64,000 nt of DNA from Theobroma cacao (GCF_000208745.1 NC_030851.1:20246791-20310790), one strand, 5' to 3'; counted from the stretch's first letter, positions 48,405 through 59,210 are shown. The notes: a model not told the origin generated them from the sequence alone. Numbers and translations: made by a program.

Positions 48405-49225
48405 GGAATAGTTGTTACATGCCATGCCTTGAAGAAAAGTTAGTGCTACATGCCATGCCTTAACAGGCAATTGTTGCTACACACCATGTCTATATAATGT
48501 GTTGTTACACGTCATGGGTACTAAGCATCTGTTATTACACGCCATGCCTTAGTAGGCCATGCTTTAGTAGGCAATTGTTGTTACACACCATGCCTTAGTA
48601 GGCAATTGTTGCTACATGACATGCCTATTACTGTATTGTTACATGCCATAGGTAGTAGACATCTGTTGTTACACACCATGCCTTAGTACACAATTGTTGC
48701 TACACGTTTTGCCTTAGTAGACAATTGTTGCTACATGTTATCCCTTAGTAGGCAATTGTTACATGCCCACCTATTTACACATAATGCATAAGTAAACACT
48801 GTTATGACACACCATTTAAAGCCTATTTTTATACTTTTCTTCTTAATTTTCCTTTTCTTGGTGGTTGGTCTTAAGTTTTTTTAAACTAAATTTAGGGTAA
48901 GAAAAATCTTTATTTCAAGATTATTTTCTACAGTGTTTATGGTTAGTTTTTGATTACTTAAATTCTTGAATGTTATTAATGACATTGTTGATCTTGTGTT
49001 GTTTAATTTGGTAGAGATGGTGTGAGTGAAGGCCAATTTAGTGAAGTTTTGCTTTATGAAATGGATGCAATTCGAAAGGTAAAGGCTCCAAAGATGATAT
49101 ATGCCATGCATAATGAATAAGCTGTTACATGCTATGTGTAAATAGACATTGTTTTTCCATGTATGGATACTAGGCAATTGTTGCTAAACGCCATGGCTAT
49201 ATATATTGTAAGTTACACGCCATGC
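48405..49225 (-). repeat. Array of CATGGCGTGTAGCAAC-like motif (site 2, reverse)
   Basis: The plus strand shows GTTGCTACACACCATGCC-type units: about 14 copies in 48405-48780 and three to four more in 49105-49225, many followed by TTAGTAGGCAATT. The orientation is opposite to sites 1, 3 and 4 and to the copies inside the MULE, so the MULE is bracketed by copies in inverted orientation. The 48800-49100 gap is AT-rich filler. Confidence 0.8.
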
Positions 49226-49387
49226 CTTATAGGGGAAAAATAAGTCATTCTCATTTATGTACCATCAAATTTACCTAATATTGCTTTTAAGCAGCCTACC
49301 TACTTATTCTCAAAGAAAGAAGTCAGTTTTGGATGTAGATAAATAGTAGTACTAACATATGAAATCTTGAACTTTCCTGAACTTCCT

Positions 49388-49642
49388 TTAAAGCCGTTTT
49401 AACTTTTGAACTTCATTATTTTGTCTAGGAATAAGATTGAGTAGTTCAGTGAAATCAACAAGACTATCAAGCTCATCCAAGAAATCTCCTTTATAGTAAT
49501 AAAGGACTTTGCTTGTCGTCTTACATAGATCATGTATGACTGAGACTTTCCTTTGCAGTGTGTGCTTCAAGAAATCATAAAAAGTTGCATCTACTCCAGC
49601 TTTGACCTGCTTTCTAACTCTTGATATATGAACCTTACTCAT
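49388..49642 (-). CDS. Unrecognised 84-codon ORF
   Basis: Starts [20 protein letters not shown] at 49642 and ends [12 protein letters not shown]. It is charged, has no Cys, no signal peptide and no membrane segment, and its composition looks more like real protein than the AT-rich chance frames nearby ([18 protein letters not shown] reads as a possible amphipathic helix). I do not recognise the family. It lies between two arrays of opposite orientation (48405-49225 and 50281-50690). It could be an exon of a captured or decayed host gene, or chance. Confidence 0.3.
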   Translation of the reverse strand: MSKVHISRVRKQVKAGVDATFYDFLKHTLQRKVSVIHDLCKTTSKVLYYYKGDFLDELDSLVDFTELLNLIPRQNNEVQKLKRL

Positions 49643-49644
49643 TA

Positions 49645-50260
49645 TCTATTTAATTACTTATTTCAAAGTGTCCAACCGAAGAAACTTTGGTCGAGCAAGG
49701 TTTAATCTGTTAAGTACCTCTTCCACATGATTCTGATAGAGAGTTGCAGAAAGTACAACTTTTTTGTGCATGAAAATGCAAATACAGCACTTAACGTCAC
49801 TTAATTACTCATTCATTTCAACACACCCAAGTCACTGTTGGATATGTAGGAGAAATTTCTCATCTCCAAGCAAGAACATTTGTAATTTGAGAACCCTATT
49901 TCGTTTCTTAGTCTACTATTTCATCTCATAGAACACATGCACACACACACATATGATCTCATAGTGAAAATTACATTGCTGGAAAGATAGTTTCCCCAAC
50001 ATTTTGATGATTTCAAAATTCCACATAAATTTTGATTCTATGAATTGAAACATAAGCTTTAAGAAGTTTAATTAATATTTAAGTCATAATTTTTTGTTTT
50101 TTAAATGGTCAAAACTTTAGAATTGACAAGATGTCATTTGAAATTAAAGAGACACAATGGTAAAATAGAAATCTTAAACCCCATCCTTTAAAACCATTAG
50201 ATTGGGAAGTGAAAGGTTGAAAATTTTTGTGTACTTGGCATCTAGAAACATTGAAAACAT
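49645..50260. other. Unassigned non-coding stretch
   Basis: AT-rich, with a short (AC)n-like run near 49940. No gene or recognised repeat. Confidence 0.5.
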
Positions 50261-50280
50261 GACATGTTGGAAAATTTATG

Positions 50281-50690
50281 AATAGGTGTGTATCAACCAT
50301 TGATTTTTAGGGATATTCCATGCAACAACTTAGTTATTATGCATGGCGCATACCAACTAATAATTTATTGGGTTGGTGTGTAGCAACCAAGGATTCATAG
50401 GCATGTTGTGTAATAACTTAGTATTGGTATGGCATGTAACTTACAATATATATTGGCATGGTGTGTAACTAACAATATATATAGGCATGGCACTTAGCAA
50501 CAAGTGCGTAGTATCCATGATGTGTAATAACAATGTCTATTTACACATGACGTGTAAGAACTTTATTTGTTAGCAAGGCTTACATTTGGTATTGTCGACA
50601 TGGTGTGTAAGAACTCAATTTGTAGCCATGGTGTGAAAAAACAATGCATATGTACGCATGGCGTGTAATAACAATGTAAATATAGTTGAT
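50281..50690 (+). repeat. Array of CATGGCGTGTAGCAAC-like motif (site 3)
   Basis: About 13 copies such as gcatggcgcataccaac, ttggtgtgtagcaacc, gcatggtgtgtaactaac and gcatggcgtgtaataac, with ATATATATAGG linkers. It aligns with site 4 at 55371-55863. Confidence 0.8.
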
Positions 50691-51771
50691 AATTAAGTAG
50701 CCAAAAATCACATCATTGGTAATTGCTTTTGATGATTTAAAACAAAAAACTAAACCGAACGATTGATTCATTTCCTAATTAAATAAATGCTTAAATGCTA
50801 CAGACCATGACTAAAAGTCCTAAGATGCTACATCAATAAATAATAAATGATTGATTTTAGGATCAAAGAAAGAAAACTATCATGTAATCGGGATAAGAGA
50901 GTTGCATTCATTAAAATGTATCAAAAATATTGAAATAAATAAGTAAATATCTATATTAATTTGTGGTATGAATTTGGTAATGAATTCCACATGGCATATC
51001 TTTGATTCCCTTGGTGCCATTAGCAGTTTCTTGATAATCTCTATATGTTATCCAACACCTTGGGCAATTTGTATTTTAAGGTTATCCAAAACTCTTGCAT
51101 CCTTAAGGAAATACTCAACCATTTCCATACGACCACCAAATGAATAGAGTTCAATCACTTTAAGGGTTGAGAAGAGACAAGAAGGTACCTTTTCAGGTTG
51201 ATGACAGAATGGATCTTCAATAAATCCCTGAACCCATCAAGAAAAAGGATACTGTAAGAGCTTGCAGCTTTACAAATGATTAGAGTACTTGTTAGAGATA
51301 CTTTAATTCATATAGCATGAACAATAAGAATCTCCAAATTAATTTAACTTTCAAGCAGCTTTGTCAGTCCAAATCTTTTCGTCAAAGATTGCTTTCTAAT
51401 TGATACATGGACTGGGTTGTGAAACATAGGCAGAGGCTTGTTGCACAAACTTAAAGCCTAAAATTAAAAAAATAGTAATAAAAGGGCAGTGTTAGATTAT
51501 AAATTGCAATAAAATTACATTTGTGCCAACTATATTTAAAAAATGTAGCATCAACAAGAAAGAGTAAATGAATTTACCTAAAGTAAATGATCATTGCAAA
51601 AAAGTGATCGAACATTACTAATTCCATTAAACAAATTACTTGCAGCATCAAGGTTGACCAAGTCATCAAAACGAGGATGTAGAGCACTCATTTCAACATT
51701 GATGAGAGAATGTAGGTTTATTAACAAATAACTATTTACTATACAACTAAAGTAATTGAAGTAAACAAGAC

Positions 51772-51776
51772 TTGGG
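51772..51776. repeat. Left target-site duplication TTGGG
   Basis: Pairs with TTAGG at 54400-54404 (4 of 5). The uninterrupted paralogue at 57027-57045 reads ACTTGGGGCATCAATGG, which confirms the site. Confidence 0.85.
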
Positions 51777-53059
51777 TGTGAAAGCCAGTACCCTCGTTGT
51801 GAAACCTCAACCTCCGTAGACACGTAACTAGAAGTAGATTCCATAACATGAACCAGGGGTAATTTTGTCATTTTTCATGTTGAGCTCCTGGAAGTAGCTT
51901 TCTAATGTTATTAAGGTCTAAGTAGACCTAAGGAATAGATGAATGATGGTAAAATGAATGAAGAAGATAGAAATACTGATAATTTCCATAATAGAGATAA
52001 AATGGTCATTTTGCATATCGAGTAAAACAATTTTACATTTTTGTGAACCCGAGTATTTCTAGACTATTATGGACTTTGTCTTAATGTCAAAGAAGTAAAA
52101 AGATTGCACAAAGGATAGGTGGAAGACAAAGTCAACTTGTTGAGGGCATTTTAGTAAATTGCATGAAACTTGGATAAACTTTAAGCATAAATATCTCATT
52201 CCTCCAACAACTTCCTCATTTTTCTATCAGCTTCTTCTTCTTCTTCCTCCCATCTCATGGTTTTTTCATCCTCCAAGAAAGCTTCTCTCAAAGATTCCAT
52301 CACCCTCTCAAACTAACCTTAAATTTCATGCTTTGGCCCATTCCTTCATAGGGTTTTTCATGCTCTTCCACTTTTACACTTCAACAGCCTTCAAAAGTCT
52401 TTCTTTAGTACATTCACTCACTAGCTGGATGTGTAGAGAGAGAGAGAGAAAGAGTGATTTCCTTTATTAGCTTGAAGAATTTTGAAGGAGAATTCAACTA
52501 CAAAGACCATCAAGGTGAGTATGAGTTAGGGTTAATCTCTTTAGTTGTTGATAATGTCTAGTAATTAGATTTGTGAGTATTTTATTGTTGAGGTTGTTTA
52601 TTCAATTTAGTGTGATTAGAGTAGTGCAAATGATAGCCATTTAATAGTAGTTGGAAGCTAGTTAGCGATGACTAGTAGAACTTGATTTAGGAAATAGCTT
52701 TTGAAATGGTATTAATGCCAAGTTGGGTTGATGGCGATGTTGTTGCATGTGATAGGTTCCAACGAAACCCCACACCTCCATTCGGAACATTAGTCAAAGT
52801 TAAAGCCCACCAAAACATCAAAAAAGACTAGTGAGTGAACTTGCATTAAAATGTTTTGTGGTAAATGTGTAAATGTTTGAGTGAATCACTAGAAAGGTTT
52901 TAATTGTCTTGTTTATTTAAAATGTATACAGGAACAAGCTTTTAATGAAATGTCTTGCATTGTGAAATGTGATTGTGATGAGTCCACGTACTCCTTTATT
53001 TTATTGGTATACATATATATGTGTTGTGCCTTGATAGATAGATAATATCGTGTAATAAA

Positions 53060-53245
53060 TATGACCGTGCGTGTGTGGTGTGGGAGAGCACATGCCGGTA
53101 ATGATGTGGGTGGGAGTGCATGTGATGATATTGAAATGTGCGAGTAGGGAGTGCACATGATGATGATATTGAAATGTGCGAGTAGGGAGTGTACATGATG
53201 ATGATATTGCCTTGTGAGTGTAGGGAGTGCACATGAGCTGAGTGT
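53060..53245. repeat. Minisatellite in the LTR2 of F-box A
   Basis: Four units of 42-45 bp, GTGCGAGTAGGGAGTGCACA then TGATGATGATATTGAAAT, the reverse-strand relative of the 41585-41705 array. The open frames of 93-123 codons on the minus strand here are repeat artefacts. Confidence 0.85.
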
Positions 53246-53419
53246 GGGGGGATGGTATGCATGATGATGTATGTATATACATATATATATGTTATAGAAA
53301 GTTTATGAAAGTAATTGTGATTGTGTTGTATGTTGGCGTTGTTAATTGCTCCCAAATTGCATTTCATTTCAACAAGAAAATGGCTTTTGATAGAACAAGA
53401 CCTCTTTTAACTAAGTTGC

Positions 53420-53722
53420 TATGTTTCTCGCTGCAGTGAGAAAATCTCAGGTTGGTGGGGGGTTACATTGGCCTGGGTCTCGCTGTACCGAGAAACTCTC
53501 GGGTGGTTCCAAGATTCTAGTGCACTACTTTTACTTCGACCAAGATTTTGACCACTTTGCGATCAGAACTGGGCAAAGTGGTAAACATTAAAGTTGTAGC
53601 CCAACCTCTTAGCTTTCTAATGACCCAAAAATCATGCCAATTGACTTCTGTAATGGGATTTATGCTTGAAAAACAGAAGCATATGCAAATTGAGACTACC
53701 TTTTCGCTGTAGCGAGAAAACC
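53420..53722. repeat. CTCGCTGCAGCGAG-type palindromes in the LTR2 of F-box A
   Basis: Three copies: TTTCTCGCTGCAGTGAGAAA near 53425, TCTCGCTGTACCGAGAAA near 53478 and TTTTCGCTGTAGCGAGAAAA near 53701. Confidence 0.85.
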
Positions 53723-55370
53723 CTCTGTTTGCTTGTCTTGCTTGGTCATTGCTGAAATTTTCATGCTTTCAACTTCATGGTTTATTATGGATCTTCTAAA
53801 ATTAAGGGATTAAACATTCAAAGTTTGGAATGAGGGGTTTTAAACAAAAACTTAGACTAAATTGCATGGATTTATCATAAGTGCAGCATGTTTTCTAAAA
53901 CATTCCTTATCATTACTTGTTCCCTTCTTATGTTCACTCACTGAGTTTGTACTCACCCTTTTAAATTGCATGTTTTTCAAATCCGTAGCTAGTTGGGACA
54001 AAGATTAAGGAGACCACTCATATTCACCCCTTGGTAGGTATATGGCATTCGGTAGCAGTACCCTCACCCAAGTCACTCTACTGGTCGTCAAGAATTTTGC
54101 ATGTGGATTTACACTCGATGTAAATCGCTAAGATTTAGGCTACAAACAATAGATGTATATGTGATATGATGATGCCATTATGAGATGGAAATGAATGATA
54201 GTATTTTGGATTAGTACCAATATAAATATTTGATTGCCTTGTTTATTATCAAAATACGTATAGTTGAGAATAAAGATTGTGGTTAGAAATGATGATGGAA
54301 ATCATGAAATAGAATTTCGTAAATAGGCTTGCTTGGGCTTAGTGGGTTGTGCCCATTGGGCCCTTGCGCTGGTCATGGCCCAAAAATTGGGCTGTGACAT
54401 TAGGGCACCAATGCCAACATGAAAAGTTTGATCTGAGGCATCATCCTAATGCTCTAAAGTCAATCTCTTCAGTGAAGGTTTAGAAATATGTAACTCTCTT
54501 AGACTTTGAAAAGTATTAAAAGAGCGTATTAACAACTCTTCAAGCACAAGGCACCCAGACAAAAGCCTTCGAAGAAAATCATTATCGACAAAGTCTACAT
54601 TGGAGGCTCTTTAGACTTAGAAGGCATACGTGAGAAAAAAATTGTCATAACAATATTATAAACAAATAGTTCCCATTTCACGAGTGTATTATTTTTAAAG
54701 AGACTCACGTGCAACATCGCACTAAAATCTATAATCTCTATCTATAATGAAAGTTCTTGAACAATTCACCATAATGCCAAACATATCCACCCAAAAAGTC
54801 GATAAGCATCCACATCTTCATGAAATCTTAGAAAATGGAGACAAAATCTCTTAATACATTTTGCATTATGGAACAACAGCACTCCATCCACAAAATTTAT
54901 GAATCAATATGAAGTGTGTTGTTCATCATAAAAATCAAAAGTAGAAATTGAGGTAAAAAGAAACCTCCACCTACTTGATAAAACAGAGGTGCAAACTGTA
55001 TCTTTTATGGGAAGTAAGGACAAGATGTCAAATAGAATTGAATCCGGTAAGGCACTATGTCTGTCAATACTGTTGTTGCCTTTAAAACGTCGAACGTTGG
55101 TGCTAGTGCACTTAAGGCAGGTGGCCATTTGGGGATTTTGATTATTAAGTTTTTGGATGAAATAAAATGGTAGGAATAATCACAAAGGTTTGAAATAACT
55201 TTTAATTGAATCAATTCGAGCTCTAAACAAGAATAAACATAATATATTTGAAATTTATAAACTTAGAGTTTCATAGGGAATTTTCTTCGATTTATAACCA
55301 AAATAGATGTTTTGGATAGGGAAAATTGCGTTTTGATTTAAAAAAACATGTTAGAAAGAGGTTTGAACAA

Positions 55371-55863
55371 GCGTGTATCAACCATTGATTTTTAGGCATA
55401 TCGTGTAACAATTTTGTTATTATGCATGGCAGGTAGCAACTAATAATTTGTTGGGTTGGCGTGTTGCAACCCTTCATGGCGTGTAATAACTTAGTATTGG
55501 CATGGAATGTAACTTACAACATATATTGGCATGGCGTGTAACTGACAATATATATAGGCATGTCATGTAACTAACAATATATATAGGAATGTCATGTAAC
55601 ATAGCATTGCCATGGCATGTACCTTACAATATCTATTGCATGGCGTGTAACTGACAATATATATAGGCATAGTGTGTGATAACAAGTACTATTTACACAT
55701 TGTGGATAAGAATTCTATTTGTTGGTGTGGTGTGTAGCAACATTTGGTATTGTTGGTGTGGTGTGTAGCAACATTTGGTATTGTTGGCATGGTGTGTAAG
55801 AAGTCAATTTGTAGCCATGGTGTGCAAAAACAATGCATATGTACGCATTGCATGTAATAACAA
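55371..55863 (+). repeat. Array of CATGGCGTGTAGCAAC-like motif (site 4)
   Basis: About 18 recognisable copies, including CATGGCGTGTAATAAC (55475), CATGGCGTGTAACTGACAAT (55530 and 55639) and two GGTGTGGTGTGTAGCAAC units in a row (55725-55775). Spacing is 20-45 bp, with ATATATATAGG linkers as at site 3. Clean GGTGTGG doublets point to recent local duplication. Confidence 0.85.
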
Positions 55864-56139
55864 TGTGACTATATTCGATAATTAAATAACAAAAAATCAC
55901 ATCATTGTTAATTGCTTTTGATTATTCAAAATACAAAAATAAACAAGACCATTGATTCATTTCCTAATTAAATAGATGTTCAAATGCCACAAACCATGCC
56001 TAAAAATCCTAAGATGCTACATTAATAAATAATAAAGGATTGATTTTGGGATCAAAGAAAAAAAATGGCACATAATCAGGACAGGAAAGTTACATTCATA
56101 AAAAGGTATGAAAAAGATTAACATAATAAATTAAATATC

Positions 56140-57764
56140 TATATTAATTCATGGTATGAATCTGGTAATGAATTCGACTTAGCATATCTTGGTAATCTCA
56201 ATATGCTTTCCAACATCCCAAACAATTTGTATTCTAAGCTTCTCCAAAACGCTTGCATTCTTTAGGAAATACTCAAACATTTCCATATGACCACCAAATG
56301 AATAGATTTCAATCACCTTCAGGGTTGAAAAGATACAAGAAGGTACATTTTCAAGTTGATGCCATAATAGATCTCAAATAAATCCTTGAATCTAAAAAAG
56401 AAAAAGCATATTGTAAAAGTTTGCAACTTTACAAATGCATAGAGTAACTGTTAGATATACTTTAATTTATATAGTACGAATGATAAGAGTTTCCAAGTTA
56501 ATTGAACTTTCAAGCAACTTAGTCAATCTAGGTATTTGCCTTAAATTTTGCCTTTTAATTAATAAATGGACTAGGTTGCGAAACACAGGCAAAGGCTTCT
56601 TGCACAAACTTAGACACTAAAATTACAAAAATAATAATAAAAAAGGTAGTGTAAGCTTAAAAATTATGATAAAACTACAAATTAAAGATATTACACTACT
56701 TAATTAGATAAATCCATCATGCAAGAATTTATAAGCATCCTTTTGGGGTCTCTTTTGATGCTATTAATGATGGGACATTTGTACCAACTATATTTAAAAA
56801 ATGTAGCATCAACAAGAAAGAGTAAGTGAACTTACCCAAAGTAAATAATCATTGCAAGAAAGTGATCAAACATTGCTAATTCCATTCAACAAATTACTTG
56901 CAACATCAACATTGACCAAATGACTTAAACGAGGATGTAGAGCACTCATTTCAACATTGATGAAAGAATGTAAGTTTGCTAATGAATAGTTGTTTACTAT
57001 AAAACCAAAGTAATAAAAGTAGACAAGACTTGGGGCATCAATGGCAACATGAAAAGGTTGATCTAAGGTGTCATGATGGTCATGTAAAGTCAATCTCTTC
57101 AATGAAGGTTTAGAAATATGTAACTCTATTAGAGTGTGAAAATTATTATAAGAGTGTATTAACAACTCTTTAAGCATTAGGCATTCAGACAAAAGCCTTC
57201 GAAAAGAATCATTATCGACAAAGTCTACACACTAACATGGAGACTCTTCAAACTTGGAAGGCAAACGTGATAAGGAATGGTCATAATGATATTATAAACA
57301 TGCAGCTATAATTTACTGAGTATCTTATTTTAAAAGAGACTTGCAGGCAACATAGCACTAGAATCCATAATTTATACCTATAAAGAAAGTTTTTGACCAC
57401 TTCACCATAGTGTAAAACATATCCACCCAAACAGTTGATAAGCATCCACATCTTTAAGGAATATCCAAAAAAGGAGATGAAATTTCTCAATACATTCTAC
57501 ATTATGGAACAATAACACTCTATCCACAAAGTTTATGAATCGTTATGAAGTGTGTGCTTCATCAGAAAAATCAAGGGTAGAAACTAAGGCAGAGAGAAAC
57601 CTCCATTTACTTGATAAAACGGAGGCATAAAATGCATCTTTTATGGGAAGCAAAGATAGGATGTTAGATAGAATTGAATATGATAAAGCACTGATTCTGT
57701 CAATGTTGATGTTACCTATAGGACGTCAGGTAGTGATTTTGGTGCACATGGGGCAGGTGACCAT
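56140..57764 (-). pseudogene. F-box/FBD/LRR pseudogene B
   Basis: Paralogue of A. The minus strand starts MVTCPMCTKITT then stop at 57764 and resumes NINIDRISALSYSILSNILS with LLPIKDAF and VLSSKWRFL (F-box). Next come LDFSDEAHTS, stop, RFINFVDRVLLFHNVECIEK (57500-57560) and DVDAYQLFGWICFTLW (57405-57450). An LRR part with the longest open frame (56866-57192, 108 codons: MSECLMLKELLIHSYNNFHT...) includes SLKRLTLHDHHD and FINVEMSALHPRLSHLVNVD. The FBD-like end (VIEIYSFGG.MEMFEYFL) is at about 56260-56330. Stops occur at different places from A, so decay was largely independent after duplication. Confidence 0.85.
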
Positions 57765-58277
57765 TTGGGGATTTTGATTATTAGATGTTTTGGATGAAAT
57801 AAAATAGTAACAATGATCATAGAGGTTTGATATAACTTTTAATAGGATCAATTTAGGCCCTAGATAGGAATAAACCCAACAATTTGAAATTTCTAAACCT
57901 AGGACTTCACAGGAGATTTTCTTTGATTTATAGTCGAAACATGTGTTTTTGATAAGGAAAATTACTTTTTGATTTATGAAAAGGCATTCGAAGAACTTTA
58001 AAAAGCATTGGATGTTGGCTCCATTAGTTTTTGATGATAATAAACATTCTCATTTATTTGTGTGTAATACCTTTACTTAAGTGTGAAGGAAAATTAATAC
58101 ATGAAATTAATTAATTAACTCTTCAAAGAGTATATCAAAAGAAAAAAAGGATAAAAATAACAAGATGCAACTATCTAACAAGGAGAAAGCTTATTGGTGA
58201 AACAAGAAAGAATGTTGGTTGACTAAGTTTCAAAATTGGTGGAATGGCGGGCTGAAGAGTTTAAGAAACAAAACCAA

Positions 58278-58360
58278 CTTAGTCGACTAAGTCAGTCGAC
58301 TGACTGCTCTCTGCCAGAATCTGCAACCTTAAATAGAACCAACTTAGTCTACCAAGTCAG
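58278..58360. repeat. GTCGAC-centred palindromes in the Copia LTR
   Basis: CTTAGTCGACTAAG (58278-58291) and GTCAGTCGACTGAC (58291-58304) are perfect 14-bp palindromes sharing one base. A diverged second pair (CTTAGTCTACCAAG, GTCAGTTGACTAAG) lies about 60 bp later, and GGTTGACTAAG at 58217 is a further half copy. Confidence 0.9.
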
Positions 58361-58488
58361 TTGACTAAGATCTCTTTGTCTACAATTTGAACCAGAGCAC
58401 TACAAGACAGATTAATGGCTAGAACTTATCCTTAACTGTTTCCAACCGCCATAAACTATCAAATTGCCATCAAAGTTGCATCTCCAAG

Positions 58489-58496
58489 TATAAAAG
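58489..58496 (+). promoter_or_regulatory. TATA box of the Copia LTR
   Basis: TATAAAAG, followed by GGTCTTCC, at a position within the LTR that suits the U3 core promoter. A transcription start near 58520 is inferred. Confidence 0.6.
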
Positions 58497-58749
58497 GGTC
58501 TTCCAACAATTAGAAACAAGTTTTAAGAAGCCTTGAATGAGATTTGAACTATAGAAAGTTAAAAACTAGAAAAGCTTCACTGCACTTGTTTGCACTTAAA
58601 TGCCTACTCTTTGCATTTGTATTTAGCACTCAATCTTGTACCACTCAGATCAACCAGTGATCATAGGTACCTTTTTTTACTACTTCTCTTGTATTCTTAG
58701 AGTGAGGGAGTCACTCTAAGGGGTTATTCAAGCTTGGGATAGCTTGATT

Positions 58750-58935
58750 GTTGTAGGTTGTGGTTGAGCCTTGGAAAAACCATTTTGGGTTTTAGTTTAG
58801 CCCGTAAAGAACTAGTGTAAAAGGTTGTGGTTGAGCCTTAAAAAAAAACCACTTTGGGTTTTGGTTGATCCCGTGAAAAACCATTGCTAAAGGTTGTGGC
58901 TGAGCCTACGAAAAGCCACTGTAAAAGCTTGGTGG
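58750..58935 (+). repeat. GGTTGTGGTTGAGCC short repeats in the Copia LTR
   Basis: Four copies of (A)GGTTGTGGYTGAGCCT followed by AAAACCA, at about 55-65 bp spacing. Arrays like this are common in the R/U5 part of SIRE/Maximus-type LTRs. Confidence 0.75.
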
Positions 58936-59154
58936 AAGCTTGTGAATTTCACTATTTTTAGTGACTTGGTTTCGAAAATCCTTGGTTAAACAATCAAGGT
59001 AATGGATGTAGGTCTTGGACCGAACCATTATAAGTTGTTGTCCATTGTATACTTTGTTTTTATTTTCTTTGTTCTGAAAATTAGTTCTTCATTTTGTCAA
59101 GAGTCGATTTGTGCTATTCACCCCCCTCTAGCACATATTATCGGGACTAACATT

Positions 59155-59167
59155 TGGCATCAGAGCT
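59155..59167 (+). other. Primer-binding site of the Copia element
   Basis: TGGCATCAGAGCT, 2 nt after the LTR end, differs from the initiator tRNA-Met PBS at one base. Confidence 0.85.
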
Positions 59168-59210
59168 AGTTCCCTGTTATTAAGGCTTAACATCGTTAGA
59201 GAGGATTCAT

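Larger units (their letters stand above)
51777..54399 (+). mobile_element. Solo LTR2 (plus) inserted in F-box pseudogene A
   Basis: 2623 bp ending CAAAAATTGGGCTGTGACA at 54399. The insert begins at 51777 with TGTGAAAGCCAGTACCCTCG, and a second LTR-like start, TGTGAAACCTCAACC, follows at 51798. The first 21 bp are therefore an extra copy or filler of the terminus. It carries a minisatellite (53060-53245) and palindromes (53420-53722). No PBS or interior. Confidence 0.9.
50960..55128 (-). pseudogene. F-box/FBD/LRR pseudogene A, disrupted by a solo LTR2
   Basis: A plant F-box protein of the FBD type, a substrate adaptor of SCF ubiquitin ligases. The minus strand starts MATCLKCTSTNVRRFKGNNS at 55128, followed by the F-box SALPDSILFDILSLLPIKDT (near residues 25-45) and VLSSRWRFLF. 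The frame stops after DEQHTSY (54904), where the parallel copy also has a stop, then continues as NFVDGVLLFH and DVDAYRLFGWIC. LRR-like parts (HPSLVYFNYF, SLINVEMSALHPRFDDLVNL) are at 51600-51770. The FBD end (LKVIELYSFGGRMEMVEYFL then KDARVLDNLKIQI) is at about 51080-51180. Several stops and the LTR at 51777-54399 make it non-functional. Confidence 0.85.
50265..55340. repeat. Tandem duplication unit 1 (array + F-box pseudogene A)
   Basis: Aligns in order with unit 2 (about 55341-57990): array, GATTCATTTCCTAATTAAAT, F-box 3' end, F-box 5' end, TTGGGGATTTTGATTATTA, GAAAATT.C.TTTTGATTTA. Net length without the inserted LTR2 is about 2.45 kb. Confidence 0.8.
55341..57990. repeat. Tandem duplication unit 2 (array + F-box pseudogene B)
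   Basis: Second copy of the unit at 50265-55340, in the same orientation, without an LTR insertion. Confidence 0.8.
58013..59152 (+). mobile_element. Copia 5' LTR (SIRE/Maximus-like)
   Basis: 1140 bp, from TGTTGGCTCCATTAGTTTTT to ATTATCGGGACTAACA, followed by a PBS. It contains Copia-style GGTTGTGGTTGAGCCTTG / AAACCACTTTGGGTTTTGG repeats (58750-58930), a TATA box (58489-58496) and GTCGAC palindromes (58278-58360). The flanking pentamer to the left is TTGGA; the 3' LTR is not in the window. Confidence 0.85.

Noticed and set aside
48405..49225. CRISPR-like array appearance of the CATGGCGTGTAGCAAC repeats
   Set aside because: Plant DNA, repeats degenerate and unevenly spaced, no cas genes, spacers themselves repetitive.
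52996..53367. 123-codon minus frame
   Set aside because: Repeat-driven (LTR2 minisatellite); the composition is His/Ser/Thr-rich with no domain.
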